The notes: generated from the letters alone by a model not told the origin. A stretch of 64,000 nucleotides of DNA from Phaeobacter inhibens DSM 16374 (GCF_000473105.1 NZ_KI421498.1:992001-1056000), one strand, 5' to 3'; numbered from the stretch's first letter, positions 16,968 through 27,388 are shown. Numbers and translations are program-made.

Positions 16968-18521
16968 TTACATGAACGCGTCAGGCATGGAGGCTTTCTT
17001 CTCGGCGACATAGGCTTCCAGCTTGCCCAGGATCTCAGGATCCAGCGGCGGTGCCTCATAGGCGTTCAGCAATGTCTCCACCCGATTGCTGGCCAGAGCA
17101 ACCGTATCGCGCGCGCCTTCCTCTTCCCAGGTCTCGAACGGTTTGTAGTCCAAGAGGTCGGATTTCCAGAACGCGGTTTTGAAGTTGGCCTGCGTATGTT
17201 CGCAGCCCAGATAGTGGCCACCCGGACCAACTTCGCGGATCGCACCCATGGCCAGTGTGTCGTCGTCAACCGCGACCCCTTTGGCCAGACCATGCAGCGC
17301 GCCCAGCTGATCGGCATCCATCACGAATTTCTCAAAATCCGCGACCAGACCGCCCTCAAGCCAGCCACAGGAGTGCAGCTGGAAGTTTACGCCCGACAGC
17401 AGACCCATATTGAGCGAATTTGCGGTCTCGTAAGCGGCCTGTGCGTCGGGCAGTTTAGAGCCACAGAACGACCCGGAAGACCGGAACGGCAGCCCCAGAC
17501 GTCGCGCCAACTGGCCAGCGCCATAGGTGATATGCGACGCCTCTGGCGTGCCAAAGGTGGGCGCACCGGAATTCATATCGATCGAGGTCACCATGGCACC
17601 AAAGATCACCGGCGCACCGGGGCGGATCAGCTGACTATAGGCGACACCGGCCAGAACTTCGGCCAGAACCTGAACCAGCGTCCCGGCGACAGACACCGGC
17701 GCCATCGCACCACCGACGATAAAGGGCGAGATGATGCAGGCCTGGTTATGTGCGGCATAGACTTCCAGCGCGCCCATCATCACATCGTCAAATGTCATTG
17801 GCGAGTTGATGTTGATCAGCGAGGTCATCACGGTGTTGTCGCGCACGAAATCCTTGCCAAACAGGATTTCGCACATTTCGATGGAATCCTGCGCCCGGCT
17901 AGGTTCGGTGACCGATCCCATGAAGGGTTTATCGCTCAGCGTCATATGCGCCATCAGCATATCGAGATGACGTTTGTTCACCGGTACATCGGTCGGCTCA
18001 CAAACGGTGCCACCGGAATGGTGCAGCCATTTGGACATATAGCCCAGCTTCACGAATTTCTGAAAATCATCCAGCGTCGCATAGCGGCGACCGCCTTTGG
18101 CATCGCGCACAAACGGCGGGCCGTAGACTGGCGCCAGCACCATGTTCTTGCCACCGACAACCACGGATTTTTCCGGGTTCCGAGCGTGCTGGGTGAATTC
18201 GGACGGGGCGGTTTTGCACAGTTCGCGGGCCAGACCGCGGGGAATGCGCACGCGCTCGCCATCGATGGTGGCGCCAGCCGCACGCCAGCGTTCCAGCGCG
18301 GCGGGGTTGTTCACGAAGTTGACGCCCACCTCTTCGAGGATGGTTTCGGCGTTGGCTTCGATGGCCTGCAGCGCTTCTTCGCCCAGCACCTCAAAGTTCG
18401 GGATATTGCGCTCAATGTATTTTGCGGTGTCGATCTTGACGCCGGTACGTTCTGCGCGACGGGCGGCACCACCGCCTCCACGTGCGCGACGGCGCGGTGC
18501 TGCTGGAGCTGCTTCTGTCAT
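16968..18521 (-). CDS. Trimethylamine methyltransferase (MttB) superfamily protein, non-pyrrolysine
   Basis: 517 residues of the MttB superfamily, TIM-barrel enzymes that move a methyl group from a quaternary or tertiary amine to a corrinoid protein. Family pattern: EEVGVNFVNNPAALERWRAAGA, LDDFQKFVKLGYMSKWLHHSGGTVCEPTDVP and VGPGGHYLGCEHTQANFKTAFW. No in-frame stop codon is read through, so this is not the pyrrolysine-containing trimethylamine enzyme. Known non-pyrrolysine members use glycine betaine, carnitine and similar substrates; the substrate here is unknown. The basic, Gly/Arg/Ala-rich first 25 residues look disordered. No corrinoid protein gene is adjacent, so the methyl acceptor must be encoded elsewhere. 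Confidence 0.88.
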   Translation of the reverse strand: MTEAAPAAPRRRARGGGGAARRAERTGVKIDTAKYIERNIPNFEVLGEEALQAIEANAETILEEVGVNFVNNPAALERWRAAGATIDGERVRIPRGLARELCKTAPSEFTQHARNPEKSVVVGGKNMVLAPVYGPPFVRDAKGGRRYATLDDFQKFVKLGYMSKWLHHSGGTVCEPTDVPVNKRHLDMLMAHMTLSDKPFMGSVTEPSRAQDSIEMCEILFGKDFVRDNTVMTSLININSPMTFDDVMMGALEVYAAHNQACIISPFIVGGAMAPVSVAGTLVQVLAEVLAGVAYSQLIRPGAPVIFGAMVTSIDMNSGAPTFGTPEASHITYGAGQLARRLGLPFRSSGSFCGSKLPDAQAAYETANSLNMGLLSGVNFQLHSCGWLEGGLVADFEKFVMDADQLGALHGLAKGVAVDDDTLAMGAIREVGPGGHYLGCEHTQANFKTAFWKSDLLDYKPFETWEEEGARDTVALASNRVETLLNAYEAPPLDPEILGKLEAYVAEKKASMPDAFM

Positions 18522-18760
18522 GGTTTTTCCTCACCACAGGCATTTCGTTGCGACTGTGATTATATCGCTCAGACAAAAGGCCGCCGCAGGATTACGGCCA
18601 TTGAAGTTGAAAAGCGACATTCCCGACAGGTTTCTCGCGAAAACGGCCGGGATTTTGGCTCTGCCACCGGTGCAGTGGCAGCACGCGGCAGATAGCGCAA
18701 ACGCACTCTGCGGCGCGAAAATCCCTTGCGAATTCTGCGCCACTGCCCTATGGCGCGTGC

Positions 18761-20329
18761 ATGACAGAGACATCCCACGACAGCCTTCTCATCATCGACT
18801 TTGGCAGCCAGGTGACGCAGCTGATCGCGCGCCGCCTTCGCGAGCTGAATGTCTATTGCGAAATCCATCCCTATCAGAATGTCACTATGGACTTTGTGCG
18901 CGAGATGGCGCCCAAGGCGGTGATTTTCTCCGGCGGACCCGACAGCGTGACCCGCGAGGGTAGCCCCCGTGCGCCACAGGAGATCTTTGATCTGGGCGTG
19001 CCGATCCTGGGCATCTGCTACGGCCAGCAGGTGATGATGCACCAGCTGGGTGGCAAGGTGCTGTCCGGCCATGGCACCGCCGAATTTGGTCGCGCCTATG
19101 TGACACCAACGGTCAGCAGCCTGCCCCTGCTGGATGGCTGGTTTGCCGATGACAGCGACCGCGAACAGGTCTGGATGAGCCACGGCGATCACGTCAGTGA
19201 GATTGCACCAGGGTTTGAGGTCTATGGCACCTCCCCCAATGCACCCTTCGCGATCACCGCAGATGTCAGCCGTAATTTCTACGCGGTGCAATTCCACCCT
19301 GAGGTACACCACACCCCGAACGGTGCCAAACTCTACGAAAATTTCGTAAAGATCGCCGACTTCACCGGTGACTGGACCATGGGCGCCTACCGCGAGCAGG
19401 CAATCCAGGCGATCCGCGATCAGGTCGGCGACAAGCAGGTCATCTGTGGTCTGTCCGGCGGCGTCGACAGCTCTGTTGCGGCGATCCTCATTCATGAGGC
19501 AATCGGCGATCAGCTGACTTGTGTGTTTGTGGACCATGGCCTGTTGCGCAAAAATGAGGCCGAAGAGGTCGTCACGATGTTCCGTGACAACTACAATATC
19601 CAGCTGATCCACGCGGATGAGCAGGAGTTGTTCCTGGGCGAGCTGGACGGTCAGTCGGACCCGGAAACCAAGCGCAAGATCATCGGCAAGCTGTTCATCG
19701 ACGTGTTCCAGAAACACGCCAACACGATTGAAGGCGCCGAATTCCTGGCGCAGGGCACCCTGTACCCGGATGTGATTGAATCGGTGTCGTTCTCGGGCGG
19801 CCCGTCAGTCACCATCAAGTCGCACCACAATGTCGGTGGCCTGCCGGAAAAGATGGGCCTGAAGCTGGTGGAACCGCTGCGTGAGCTGTTCAAGGACGAA
19901 GTCCGCGCCCTGGGCCGCGAACTTGGCCTGCCTGCAAGCTTTATCGGCCGCCACCCCTTCCCCGGACCGGGCCTGGCAATCCGCTGCCCAGGCGAGATCA
20001 CCCGCGAGAAGCTGGAGATTCTGCGCGAGGCGGATGCGATCTATATCGACCAGATCCGCAAACATGGTCTTTATGATGAAATCTGGCAGGCCTTTGTTGC
20101 GATCCTGCCCGTGCGCACGGTCGGCGTAATGGGCGACGGGCGCACCTATGACTATGCCTGTGCCCTGCGCGCGGTGACCTCTGTTGATGGCATGACGGCG
20201 GATTACTATCCGTTCAGCCACGACTTCCTCGGTGAAACCGCCACGCGGATCATCAATGAGGTGAAGGGGATCAACCGCTGCACCTATGACATCACCTCGA
20301 AGCCTCCGGGCACGATCGAGTGGGAATAA
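18761..20329 (+). CDS. guaA: GMP synthase (glutamine-hydrolysing)
   Basis: 522-residue enzyme converting XMP to GMP. Class I amidotransferase domain at 1-200, with [19 protein letters not shown] and the nucleophile Cys in [14 protein letters not shown]-pyrophosphatase domain at about 205-400, with the P-loop [12 protein letters not shown]-terminal dimerisation domain ending in [13 protein letters not shown]. Start and length are those of the family. It is flanked by the divergent mttB-like gene and closed by a strong terminator. Confidence 0.97.
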   Translation: MTETSHDSLLIIDFGSQVTQLIARRLRELNVYCEIHPYQNVTMDFVREMAPKAVIFSGGPDSVTREGSPRAPQEIFDLGVPILGICYGQQVMMHQLGGKVLSGHGTAEFGRAYVTPTVSSLPLLDGWFADDSDREQVWMSHGDHVSEIAPGFEVYGTSPNAPFAITADVSRNFYAVQFHPEVHHTPNGAKLYENFVKIADFTGDWTMGAYREQAIQAIRDQVGDKQVICGLSGGVDSSVAAILIHEAIGDQLTCVFVDHGLLRKNEAEEVVTMFRDNYNIQLIHADEQELFLGELDGQSDPETKRKIIGKLFIDVFQKHANTIEGAEFLAQGTLYPDVIESVSFSGGPSVTIKSHHNVGGLPEKMGLKLVEPLRELFKDEVRALGRELGLPASFIGRHPFPGPGLAIRCPGEITREKLEILREADAIYIDQIRKHGLYDEIWQAFVAILPVRTVGVMGDGRTYDYACALRAVTSVDGMTADYYPFSHDFLGETATRIINEVKGINRCTYDITSKPPGTIEWE

Positions 20330-20341
20330 ACCAGCACCCAG

Positions 20342-20370
20342 AACCCCGGCTCATGAGCCGGGGTTTTCTT
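20342..20370 (+). terminator. Rho-independent terminator after guaA
   Basis: Arms AACCCCGGCTC and GAGCCGGGGTT with a very short loop, then TTTTCTTT. Confidence 0.92.
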
Positions 20371-20472
20371 TATAGAAGGCCCCGATTCAATCTAATTTTC
20401 ACTGATGTTTTAACGATTTGAAAAACTCTCTCTGCGAGGTTTCGGTGAACCTCTATTGGGAGCATTTCCGGA

Positions 20473-22053
20473 ATGATCATCTGCCATCCGCTCAAGCTAA
20501 TTTTCATCAAAACGAAGAAGGTTGGCGGAACCTCGTTTGAAATCGCACTGTCCAGCTATTGCGATGACGACAGCATCATCACACCAATCAGCCCAAAGGA
20601 TGACGAGAGCCGGAGAGAGTTGGGTTATCCCGGGCCTCAGAACCATCAAACCCAGACCTGGCCGGATGGAAATGAGGGCACGCAGGCTTTCTTCAATCAT
20701 ATGACCGCCGGGCAGATCCGCGCCGCTGTTCCACAGGATATCTGGGAGAGTTACACCAAGATCACGATCTGGCGTGACCCCTACGATGCGATTATCTCGC
20801 GCTACTACTGGGAGAGGATGGACAAACGCGATATTCCATTTGACCAGTTTGTCGGGCACTTCCGCAGCGTTTTGAGCGAGAACCGCCGCATCGCGCCACT
20901 GACTGGCCCGAACAGCCCCGACATCTTTCTGCGTTACGAGCATCTTGAGGAGGATGTCAACGCGCTGGGTATTGACGGCCTCTGGGCGCGGTTCTCCAGC
21001 CTGAGCGCCAAGGGCGAACTTCGCCCAAAACACGGCGCCGATCCGGCGACCGTCTTCGCCCAACACCCCGATACCGCTGATCTGATTGAGCAGGAAGCCG
21101 CGGATGAAATTGCCCGCTTCGGCTACGCCCGCCCGGTTGCAACGCCAGATCAGGTGACCCCCAACCGCACATCTGCCGCGATGTCTGGTCACCCGCCCTC
21201 AGGAAGCGGCGCCGCCCCCGGCCCGCGGCCTGATTTTATCTTCACCCTCTCTGCTGGGCGCACCGGCACGGCCTGGCTCGCACGTTTTCTCGGTGAGAAT
21301 TTGAATATTCCATCGGTGCATGAGCCTTTTGGCCTGGATGACTATGGCACCCGCCTGCCCAGTATCGGCCATATGCGGCGCTTCAATACCTACGGCATGA
21401 ACGGACCTATCTGCGATTTTTGGGAGGGCAAGCTTGGCGAGCTTCAAGCTCCCTATGCCGAAAGCAACCACACCTTGGGAAAATGCGGACTCATTGAGTC
21501 CCTTGTTGAGCATGGCCTTGCGCCTAGTAGCACCATCGTCGTTCTGCGCCGCGACTTAGCCAAACAGATCGCAAGTTACATCAACCGCAATGATTTCTTC
21601 AATATTACAGTCCCTTGGCAATGGTACCTGCATCCGACCTATCCCAACAAGATTGTGGATCCGACCCCTCTGAAGCATCTGGGAGATGTTGGCACCGCGA
21701 TCTGGTATGCGTTGGAAATGGAGGCGCGATATGCTTACTATAAAGCTCTCTACGGTGATCAGCTCCACTTTGTAGAGACAACCTTGGAAGAGGCCACTAC
21801 CCCAAATGGAGCGGCAAAATTGCTTCGGGCGCTGGGACACACACGGCACGCAAAACTACCGCCCAAGACGAATGCATCACCGCAAAATAATCATATAACT
21901 GATACGCTCATCGCTGAGGTAGAAACGCTGCTGTCACGAATAAATTTCAACGCAGAAGAGGCTGCCAAGGGCTTTATTCAGCGCGGAAACCGGCTCGATG
22001 TACCGGTCCCGCCACGCCAGGGTGGGACGATCGGGAAGGTTGCTGCCGAATAG
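20473..22053 (+). CDS. Tandem sulfotransferase-fold protein (two sulfotransferase domains)
   Basis: 526 residues that read as two sulfotransferase-like domains in one chain. Domain 1 (about 1-225) has the 5'-phosphosulfate loop IKTKKVGGTSFEIAL at 11-25 and the 3'-phosphate motif WRDPYDAIISRYYWER at about 108. Domain 2 (about 250-470) has its own loop FTLSAGRTGTAWLARFL and a second 3'-phosphate-like motif VLRRDLAKQIASYIN. An Ala/Gly/Pro-rich linker joins them. Sulfotransferases move sulfate from PAPS to a sugar, lipid or protein. The target is unknown. No polysaccharide genes are nearby. GGGAG gives the ribosome site. Confidence 0.78.
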   Translation: MIICHPLKLIFIKTKKVGGTSFEIALSSYCDDDSIITPISPKDDESRRELGYPGPQNHQTQTWPDGNEGTQAFFNHMTAGQIRAAVPQDIWESYTKITIWRDPYDAIISRYYWERMDKRDIPFDQFVGHFRSVLSENRRIAPLTGPNSPDIFLRYEHLEEDVNALGIDGLWARFSSLSAKGELRPKHGADPATVFAQHPDTADLIEQEAADEIARFGYARPVATPDQVTPNRTSAAMSGHPPSGSGAAPGPRPDFIFTLSAGRTGTAWLARFLGENLNIPSVHEPFGLDDYGTRLPSIGHMRRFNTYGMNGPICDFWEGKLGELQAPYAESNHTLGKCGLIESLVEHGLAPSSTIVVLRRDLAKQIASYINRNDFFNITVPWQWYLHPTYPNKIVDPTPLKHLGDVGTAIWYALEMEARYAYYKALYGDQLHFVETTLEEATTPNGAAKLLRALGHTRHAKLPPKTNASPQNNHITDTLIAEVETLLSRINFNAEEAAKGFIQRGNRLDVPVPPRQGGTIGKVAAE

Positions 22054-22161
22054 CTGTCCCGGCATATCCGTGTCCCGGGACTGGACCGCGCGGCGAACAT
22101 GGCTTGACCTAAGTTAAAAACTGCCCCCTTCTGCCCCGGAGAATGGCACGCGGGGGCGGTG

Positions 22162-23064
22162 ATGGAACTGAACGACCGACCAATAGGCACGGCTGCGATT
22201 TGGATGATCGGAGCGATTGTCTCCTTCTCTGCCATGGCAATTGCCGGTCGAGAGGCAGGGTTGAGCCTCGACACGTTTGAGATCATGACCTACCGCAGCG
22301 CCGTTGGTCTGGTGATTGTGGTCGCGGTTCTGACCGCGACGGGCAGTTGGCGGCAGGTACGGCGGGACCGGCTTGGCCTGCATCTCATCCGCAATGCCGC
22401 GCATTTCACCGGGCAGAACCTCTGGTTTTTTGCTGTGACCCTGATCCCGCTGGCACAGGTTTTTGCGCTGGAATTCACCTCCCCGCTCTGGGTGCTGATG
22501 CTATCACCACTGCTGCTGGGCGAAGCTCTGACAAAACCCCGCGTGCTGGCGGCGGCTCTTGGTTTTATCGGCATTCTGATTGTCGCGCGCCCCAGTCCGG
22601 AGTCCCTGAACCTAGGCGTGATCGCGGCGGCCAGCTCTGCTGTCTTCTTCGCGCTCACGATCATGTTCACCAAGCGACTGACCCGGCATGAGCCGATCAG
22701 CTCCATCCTGCTGTGGCTGACCCTGATGCAACTGGGAATGGGTCTGGCGATATCTGGCTGGGACGGGGTGATTGCAATCCCAAATGCCGCAACGGCACTT
22801 TGGCTGCTGGTGATTGGCTGCGCAGGGTTGACTGCACATTTTTGCATGACCAAGGCGCTCGCAATTGCTCCGGCCACCGTTGTGGTGCCCATTGATTTCG
22901 CCCGCCTGCCGACCATCGCTGTAGCCGGAATGTTGATTTATGGTGAAGCGCTTAACCTCTGGATCCTGTTGGGCGCGGCGGTGATCTTCTGTGCGAACTA
23001 CATCAATATTCTGGATGCGGCCGGGCGTCTGCGTGCGCATTCAGAACAACGAAGATCAGTCTGA
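22162..23064 (+). CDS. DMT superfamily (EamA) transporter
   Basis: 300-residue inner-membrane permease with ten hydrophobic helices in two EamA repeats (about 10-140 and 150-290). Typical features include FTSPLWVLMLSPLLLGE at the end of repeat 1 and PIDFARLPTIAVAGMLIYGE in repeat 2. The exported or imported metabolite is not predictable. ATG at 22162 is used; GTG at 22159 in the same frame is an alternative. It stands between the sulfotransferase gene and the FadL-type gene, with no overlap to either. Confidence 0.88.
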   Translation: MELNDRPIGTAAIWMIGAIVSFSAMAIAGREAGLSLDTFEIMTYRSAVGLVIVVAVLTATGSWRQVRRDRLGLHLIRNAAHFTGQNLWFFAVTLIPLAQVFALEFTSPLWVLMLSPLLLGEALTKPRVLAAALGFIGILIVARPSPESLNLGVIAAASSAVFFALTIMFTKRLTRHEPISSILLWLTLMQLGMGLAISGWDGVIAIPNAATALWLLVIGCAGLTAHFCMTKALAIAPATVVVPIDFARLPTIAVAGMLIYGEALNLWILLGAAVIFCANYINILDAAGRLRAHSEQRRSV

Positions 23065-23140
23065 CTTTCTTGCCCTTGATTGCCTTTGCGTCAACATTGA
23101 CCGAAAAATTCCCCCTTGCTAGCGTTTTCCAATGTTAAAA

Positions 23141-23158
23141 CCAGACGCTCAAGTCTGG
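23141..23158 (+). other. Small hairpin just before the FadL-type gene
   Basis: CCAGAC and GTCTGG flank a 6-base loop and end a few bases before the GGGAGG ribosome site. It could stabilise the leader or affect translation. Confidence 0.35.
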
Positions 23159-23171
23159 ACAGGGAGGAACA

Positions 23172-24317
23172 ATGAAACGCTATCTTGCAACGTCAGCGGC
23201 GCTGGCGCTGGCTTCCGGCTCCGCTATGGCCAGCGGTCTTGATCGGACCGGCCAGCCGATTGGCATCATCTTCGAAGAAGGCAGTTACGCCGAGTTTTCC
23301 GTGGCGACCTCATCCGTAGATCTGTCCGGCAATGACCGCGCCACCACCACCGTCGGCACCGCGGGTAACCCTTTTCAATCTGCGACCAGCGATGTCGGCG
23401 ACCGCTTCAACATGTTTGGTGCCGGTTACAAGCGGGACATCAACGAGCAGCTGTCCTTCGCAGTGATCTTCGATCAGCCGTGGGGCGTCGACGTGAATTA
23501 CCCGGTTGGAAGCTCGCTCCTTTTGGGCGGCACCACGGCAGTGGCGGATTCTAACGCAATCACTGCACTTGTTCGTTACAAGTTTAACGACAACTTCAGC
23601 GTTCATGGCGGCATTCGTTACCAAGAGATTGACGGCGCGATTAACCTGGCGGGCGGCGCCTATTCCTCTATCGGCAGCCAATATAACGTGAAGGTCAACA
23701 AGGACGGTGCATTTGGCTGGGTCGCGGGCGTTGCCTATGAAATCCCAGAAATCGCCCTGCGCGCGGCACTGACCTACAGCTCCGAAATCGAGCATGATTT
23801 CAACCTGAACGAAACCTTTGCCAATGGCGTCTCAGTAGGAACATCGACCAAGACCAAGACACCGCAGTCGGTCAACTTGGACCTTCAAACGGGCATTGCC
23901 GAAGACACGCTGCTGTTTGGCGGCATTCGCTGGGCAGAGCACAGCGTCACCAACTTGGTTGTGCCGGGCCTCAGCGGTCAGGCCGGTCGCACCGTAGACC
24001 TGATCGACCTTGATGACTCGGTCACCTACACCCTTGGCGTGGGTCGCAAATTCAACGAGAACTGGTCTGGTTCGCTTGCGGTAATCTATGCAGATGTTGA
24101 TGGCGACAACCTTGTCTCACCGCTCGCACCCACGCACGGCTATGAGGCAATCCGCCTTGGCGTGCAGTACACTCAGGACAAGATGAAGATCTCTGCCGGT
24201 ATCCGCTATACCAGACTGGGTGACGCAATTGCCGCGCCCGGTGGTGCTGTGGGCGTCGCGAACTTTCGCGACAACGATGCTGTCAGCTTTGGCCTGAAGG
24301 TCGGCTATAGCTTCTGA
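23172..24317 (+). CDS. FadL/OmpP1-type outer-membrane transport protein
   Basis: 381 residues with a signal peptide (first 20 residues, cut after AMA). The mature N-terminus starts SGLDRTGQPIGIIFEEG, the family's hatch region, followed by alternating beta-strand sequence and ending in an aromatic residue (VGYSF) as outer-membrane barrels do. FadL-like porins carry hydrophobic molecules such as long-chain fatty acids or hydrocarbons across the outer membrane. The substrate here is unknown. It has a very strong ribosome site (AGGGAGGA) and its own terminator, suggesting an abundant protein. Confidence 0.88.
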   Translation: MKRYLATSAALALASGSAMASGLDRTGQPIGIIFEEGSYAEFSVATSSVDLSGNDRATTTVGTAGNPFQSATSDVGDRFNMFGAGYKRDINEQLSFAVIFDQPWGVDVNYPVGSSLLLGGTTAVADSNAITALVRYKFNDNFSVHGGIRYQEIDGAINLAGGAYSSIGSQYNVKVNKDGAFGWVAGVAYEIPEIALRAALTYSSEIEHDFNLNETFANGVSVGTSTKTKTPQSVNLDLQTGIAEDTLLFGGIRWAEHSVTNLVVPGLSGQAGRTVDLIDLDDSVTYTLGVGRKFNENWSGSLAVIYADVDGDNLVSPLAPTHGYEAIRLGVQYTQDKMKISAGIRYTRLGDAIAAPGGAVGVANFRDNDAVSFGLKVGYSF

Positions 24318-24385
24318 TCCTGGCGTAAAACCTGCGTGCGCTTACAGGCCGCGCTGTAACAAAGACAGGGCCAGAACCAGCTTTG

Positions 24386-24413
24386 CCCCCGCACCCATGG
24401 TGCGGGGGTTTTT
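24386..24413 (+). terminator. Rho-independent terminator after the FadL-type gene
   Basis: Perfect 10-bp stem CCCCCGCACC / GGTGCGGGGG with a CAT loop, followed by five T. Confidence 0.93.
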
Positions 24414-24517
24414 CATGTCACGACCTCGCCTCAGCGCGCCATCTGCGGGCGCTGCCGATTGACCCACGCGACATTGCTCAGTAGCAAGGCAAGGAACCAA
24501 CAGGGACCGGATTTCAA

Positions 24518-25381
24518 ATGCTCTATTCGTCTGCCGAAGAGTGGCGTAAGGTGCCGCATAAGCGGGTTTTGTTCTTTGGCATGTCCGGTCTGGGCAAGAC
24601 CTATATCAGCAACATCCTGCGCGGTGCGGGCAGCTGGTTTCACTACTCTATTGATTACCGCATCGGTACCCGCTACATGGGCGAATATATCGCCGACAAT
24701 GCCAAGGCAGAGGCGATGAAGGTGCCGTTTCTGCGCGATCTTCTGTTGTCTGACTCGATCTACATCGGCTCCAATATCAGCTTTGAGAACCTGACACCGG
24801 TGGCGTCCTATCTAGGCAAGCCCGGCAATCCGGCCAAGGGCGGGCTGGCAATGCAGGAATATACCCGCCGTCAGGACCAGTTCCGCACCGCTGAGCTGAA
24901 CGCGCTGCGCGATACTGGCTATTTCATCGACCGCGCTGCGCGGCTCTATGACTATCCGAACTTCATCTGCGACACCGGTGGCAGCATCTGCGAATGGGTC
25001 GATGCAAGCGAGCCCAACGACCCTTTGCTGACAGAGCTGTCGCAGCACACGCTGATGGTCTGGATCAAGGGCGACGAAGCCCATACCCAAGAGCTGATCC
25101 GCCGGTTCGACCGCGCGCCGAAACCCATGGCCTATGAACCGGCCTTCCTCGCCCGGGTCTGGCAAGAGTATCTAAAGGAAAACACCCTATCAGAGGCCGA
25201 TGTGGATCCTGATAGTTTCATTCGCTGGACCTATGCGCAGGCGCTCGCCCATCGCCAGCCCCGCTATGCTGCGATGGCCGAAAAATGGGGCGTCACGGTA
25301 ACAGCAGATCAGATTTCGGGCATCCGCACCGAGGCTGATTTCACAGACGTGATCGCGGGCGCTCTTGAGGCGCGCGGCTAG
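24518..25381 (+). CDS. P-loop NTPase of unknown role
   Basis: 287-residue protein with a Walker A motif [16 protein letters not shown] at about 20-35. The rest has [29 protein letters not shown] and [13 protein letters not shown]. The overall shape (small ATPase with an Asp-containing strand after the P-loop) resembles kinase-like P-loop proteins annotated as ATPase in Roseobacter genomes. I do not recognise a specific function. No signal peptide or membrane segment. It lies 107 bases before metA in the same direction, and a shared promoter is possible. Confidence 0.7.
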   Translation: MLYSSAEEWRKVPHKRVLFFGMSGLGKTYISNILRGAGSWFHYSIDYRIGTRYMGEYIADNAKAEAMKVPFLRDLLLSDSIYIGSNISFENLTPVASYLGKPGNPAKGGLAMQEYTRRQDQFRTAELNALRDTGYFIDRAARLYDYPNFICDTGGSICEWVDASEPNDPLLTELSQHTLMVWIKGDEAHTQELIRRFDRAPKPMAYEPAFLARVWQEYLKENTLSEADVDPDSFIRWTYAQALAHRQPRYAAMAEKWGVTVTADQISGIRTEADFTDVIAGALEARG

Positions 25382-25488
25382 GCCTTCTACATCACGAGGG
25401 CCGGATACAGGCCACCCCCCGGGGATTTGCTCCGGGTCAGAACGAGCCCGACCAGTATGGACGGGACAAACACACCAAAGGACACGAT

Positions 25489-26406
25489 ATGCCGATCAAG
25501 ATCCCTTCAGACCTCCCCGCCTATGACGTTCTCACGAACGAAGGCGTGATGGTCATGTCGCCGGATCAGGCGGCCCGTCAGGACATTCGCCCGCTGCGCA
25601 TCGGCCTGTTGAACTTGATGCCGAAGAAGATCCAGACCGAGAACCAGTTTGCCCGGCTGATCGGCGCGACGCCCTTGCAGATCGACCTATCGCTGATCCG
25701 CATGACGGAGCATCAGACCCGCAATACCGCGGCCGAGCATATGGCCGAATTCTACCGTCCCTTTCAGGAAATCAAGGATCAGCGCTTTGACGGGTTGATC
25801 ATCACCGGCGCGCCGATTGAACATCTTGAGTTCGAGGACGTCACCTATTGGGATGAGCTGTGCGAGGTCTTTGACTGGACCCAGACCAATGTGCATTCCA
25901 CCTTTGGCGTCTGCTGGGGCGGCATGGCGATGATCAACTACTTCCACGGGGTGAAGAAACACCTCTTGGATCACAAGGTCTTTGGCTGTTTCCGGCACCA
26001 GAACCTCGACCCTGCCTCGCCCTATCTGCGGGGATTTTCGGATGATTGCGTTATTCCGGTGTCGCGCTGGACCGAAATTCGCCAATCCGAGATCGACGCG
26101 CGGCCCGGACTGCGCAGCCTTCTGGGCAGTCAGGATGCCGGCCCCTGCCTGATCGAGGATCCGAGTCACCGCGCGCTCTATATCTTCAATCATTTTGAAT
26201 ACGATAGTGATACGCTGAAACAGGAATATGACCGCGACGTGGCCAGCGGGACGCCGATCAACGTGCCGATGAATTACTATCCGGATGATGATCCCAGCCG
26301 CAAACCGCAAAACAGATGGCGCAGCCATGCGCATCTTCTTTATGGCAACTGGATCAATGATATCTATCAATCCACCCCCTTCGACATGGCTGAGATTGGG
26401 CGTTAA
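25489..26406 (+). CDS. metA: Homoserine O-acyltransferase MetA, acetyl-CoA type by residue 111
   Basis: 305-residue MetA family enzyme, first committed step of methionine synthesis. Catalytic Cys142 is in [28 protein letters not shown] and the H-x-E-x-D (HFEYDSDTL) active-site region are present. Residue 111, in GAPIEHLEF, is Glu. In this family Glu at 111 is known to select acetyl-CoA, while Gly (as in E. coli) selects succinyl-CoA, so homoserine O-acetyltransferase activity is expected. AAAGGA lies at the right distance from the ATG. The leader has short hairpins but does not fit the SAM-II riboswitch pattern. Confidence 0.93.
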   Translation: MPIKIPSDLPAYDVLTNEGVMVMSPDQAARQDIRPLRIGLLNLMPKKIQTENQFARLIGATPLQIDLSLIRMTEHQTRNTAAEHMAEFYRPFQEIKDQRFDGLIITGAPIEHLEFEDVTYWDELCEVFDWTQTNVHSTFGVCWGGMAMINYFHGVKKHLLDHKVFGCFRHQNLDPASPYLRGFSDDCVIPVSRWTEIRQSEIDARPGLRSLLGSQDAGPCLIEDPSHRALYIFNHFEYDSDTLKQEYDRDVASGTPINVPMNYYPDDDPSRKPQNRWRSHAHLLYGNWINDIYQSTPFDMAEIGR

Positions 26407-27388
26407 GGGTGTGGTGACCGCCGGGCTGGTTCTGGCGCTTGGCGTTGGTGTGACACTGTGGCGGGCCACTACGCGTGAGGCTGAGGCGGTGTCGGCCTAC
26501 CCGCCGCAGGGCACATTTGTGACCGTTGAAGGGCAGCAGGTGCACCTGCTGGATCTGGGACAGCCCGCCGCCCTGCCCGCAGGCGCACGCGCGCCGGATC
26601 TGGTGCTGATACATGGCGCCAGCGGTCATATCCGTGATATGACCTTTCGCCTCGCGCCAACCCTCAGCGACCGCTACCGGGTGATCATCGTCGATCGACC
26701 CGGACTGGGCTACAGTGACCGCACCCGCGGCGCACAAGCCTCGCTGAGCAGGCAAGCCGCCCTGATCCGTGGCGCGGTTGCCGAATTAGGGGCGAAGCGC
26801 CCAATCGTACTGGGGCAAAGCTACGGCGGCGGTGTTGCACTGGCCTGGGCGCTGGATGCGCCGGAGAGCCTCTCTGCCCTCGTCACCGTCGGTGCGGTCT
26901 CGCATCCCTGGCCAACCCCGCTCAGCACATTTTACAAGATTACCTCCTCACCGCTGGGTCAACGGCTGGCCGTCCCGGTGCTGACCGCCTATGTGCCGGA
27001 GACCACCATTCGCGATACGCTGACTGAGGTCTTTGCCCCGCAGCCCGTTCCGGCGGGGTATTTTGAGCATTTCGGCCCGGGTTTAACCCTGCGCCGCTCC
27101 GCCCTGCGGGCCAATGCCCGCCAGCGCGCTGACCTTCTGGCGGAAATCAAGATGATGGCGCCCCGCTACAGCGCCCTTCGCCTGCCCATTGAGGCGGTAC
27201 ATGGCAGTGCGGATACCACTGTCGGGCTGGATCTCCACGCGCGCCAGCTGGAACGCGATGTGCCCACGCTCAATCTCACGGTGCTGGAGGGGATCGGCCA
27301 TATGCCGCATCAGGTCGCCACCGATGCGGTTGCTGCGGCGGTGGACCGGGCGGCAGCGCGGGCGGCAACGGCAGAGAATTTGCGTTAA
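26357..27388 (+). CDS. Alpha/beta hydrolase with N-terminal membrane anchor
   Basis: About 343 residues. A hydrophobic N-terminus ([17 protein letters not shown]) precedes an alpha/beta-hydrolase domain with the oxyanion region [13 protein letters not shown], the nucleophile elbow LGQSYGGG (Ser), an Asp in HGSADTTVG and the catalytic His in GIGHMPHQV. The substrate is unknown. The start is uncertain: ATG at 26357 overlaps the end of metA by 50 bases, whereas GTG at 26411 or 26414, just behind the metA stop with TAAGGG upstream, would give a shorter protein that still keeps the anchor. It is probably co-transcribed with metA. Confidence 0.85.
   Translation: MISINPPPSTWLRLGVKGVVTAGLVLALGVGVTLWRATTREAEAVSAYPPQGTFVTVEGQQVHLLDLGQPAALPAGARAPDLVLIHGASGHIRDMTFRLAPTLSDRYRVIIVDRPGLGYSDRTRGAQASLSRQAALIRGAVAELGAKRPIVLGQSYGGGVALAWALDAPESLSALVTVGAVSHPWPTPLSTFYKITSSPLGQRLAVPVLTAYVPETTIRDTLTEVFAPQPVPAGYFEHFGPGLTLRRSALRANARQRADLLAEIKMMAPRYSALRLPIEAVHGSADTTVGLDLHARQLERDVPTLNLTVLEGIGHMPHQVATDAVAAAVDRAAARAATAENLR

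Noticed and set aside
17196-18695. 499-codon plus-strand frame opposite the mttB-like gene
   Set aside because: Shadow of the real gene on the other strand; no motif and no ribosome site.
25382-25488. SAM-II riboswitch before metA
   Set aside because: A GATTTG stretch and an AAAGG near the start codon recall SAM-II, but the first stem would enclose only about 9 bases and the conserved TAAA and GCTAAA parts of the pseudoknot are missing.
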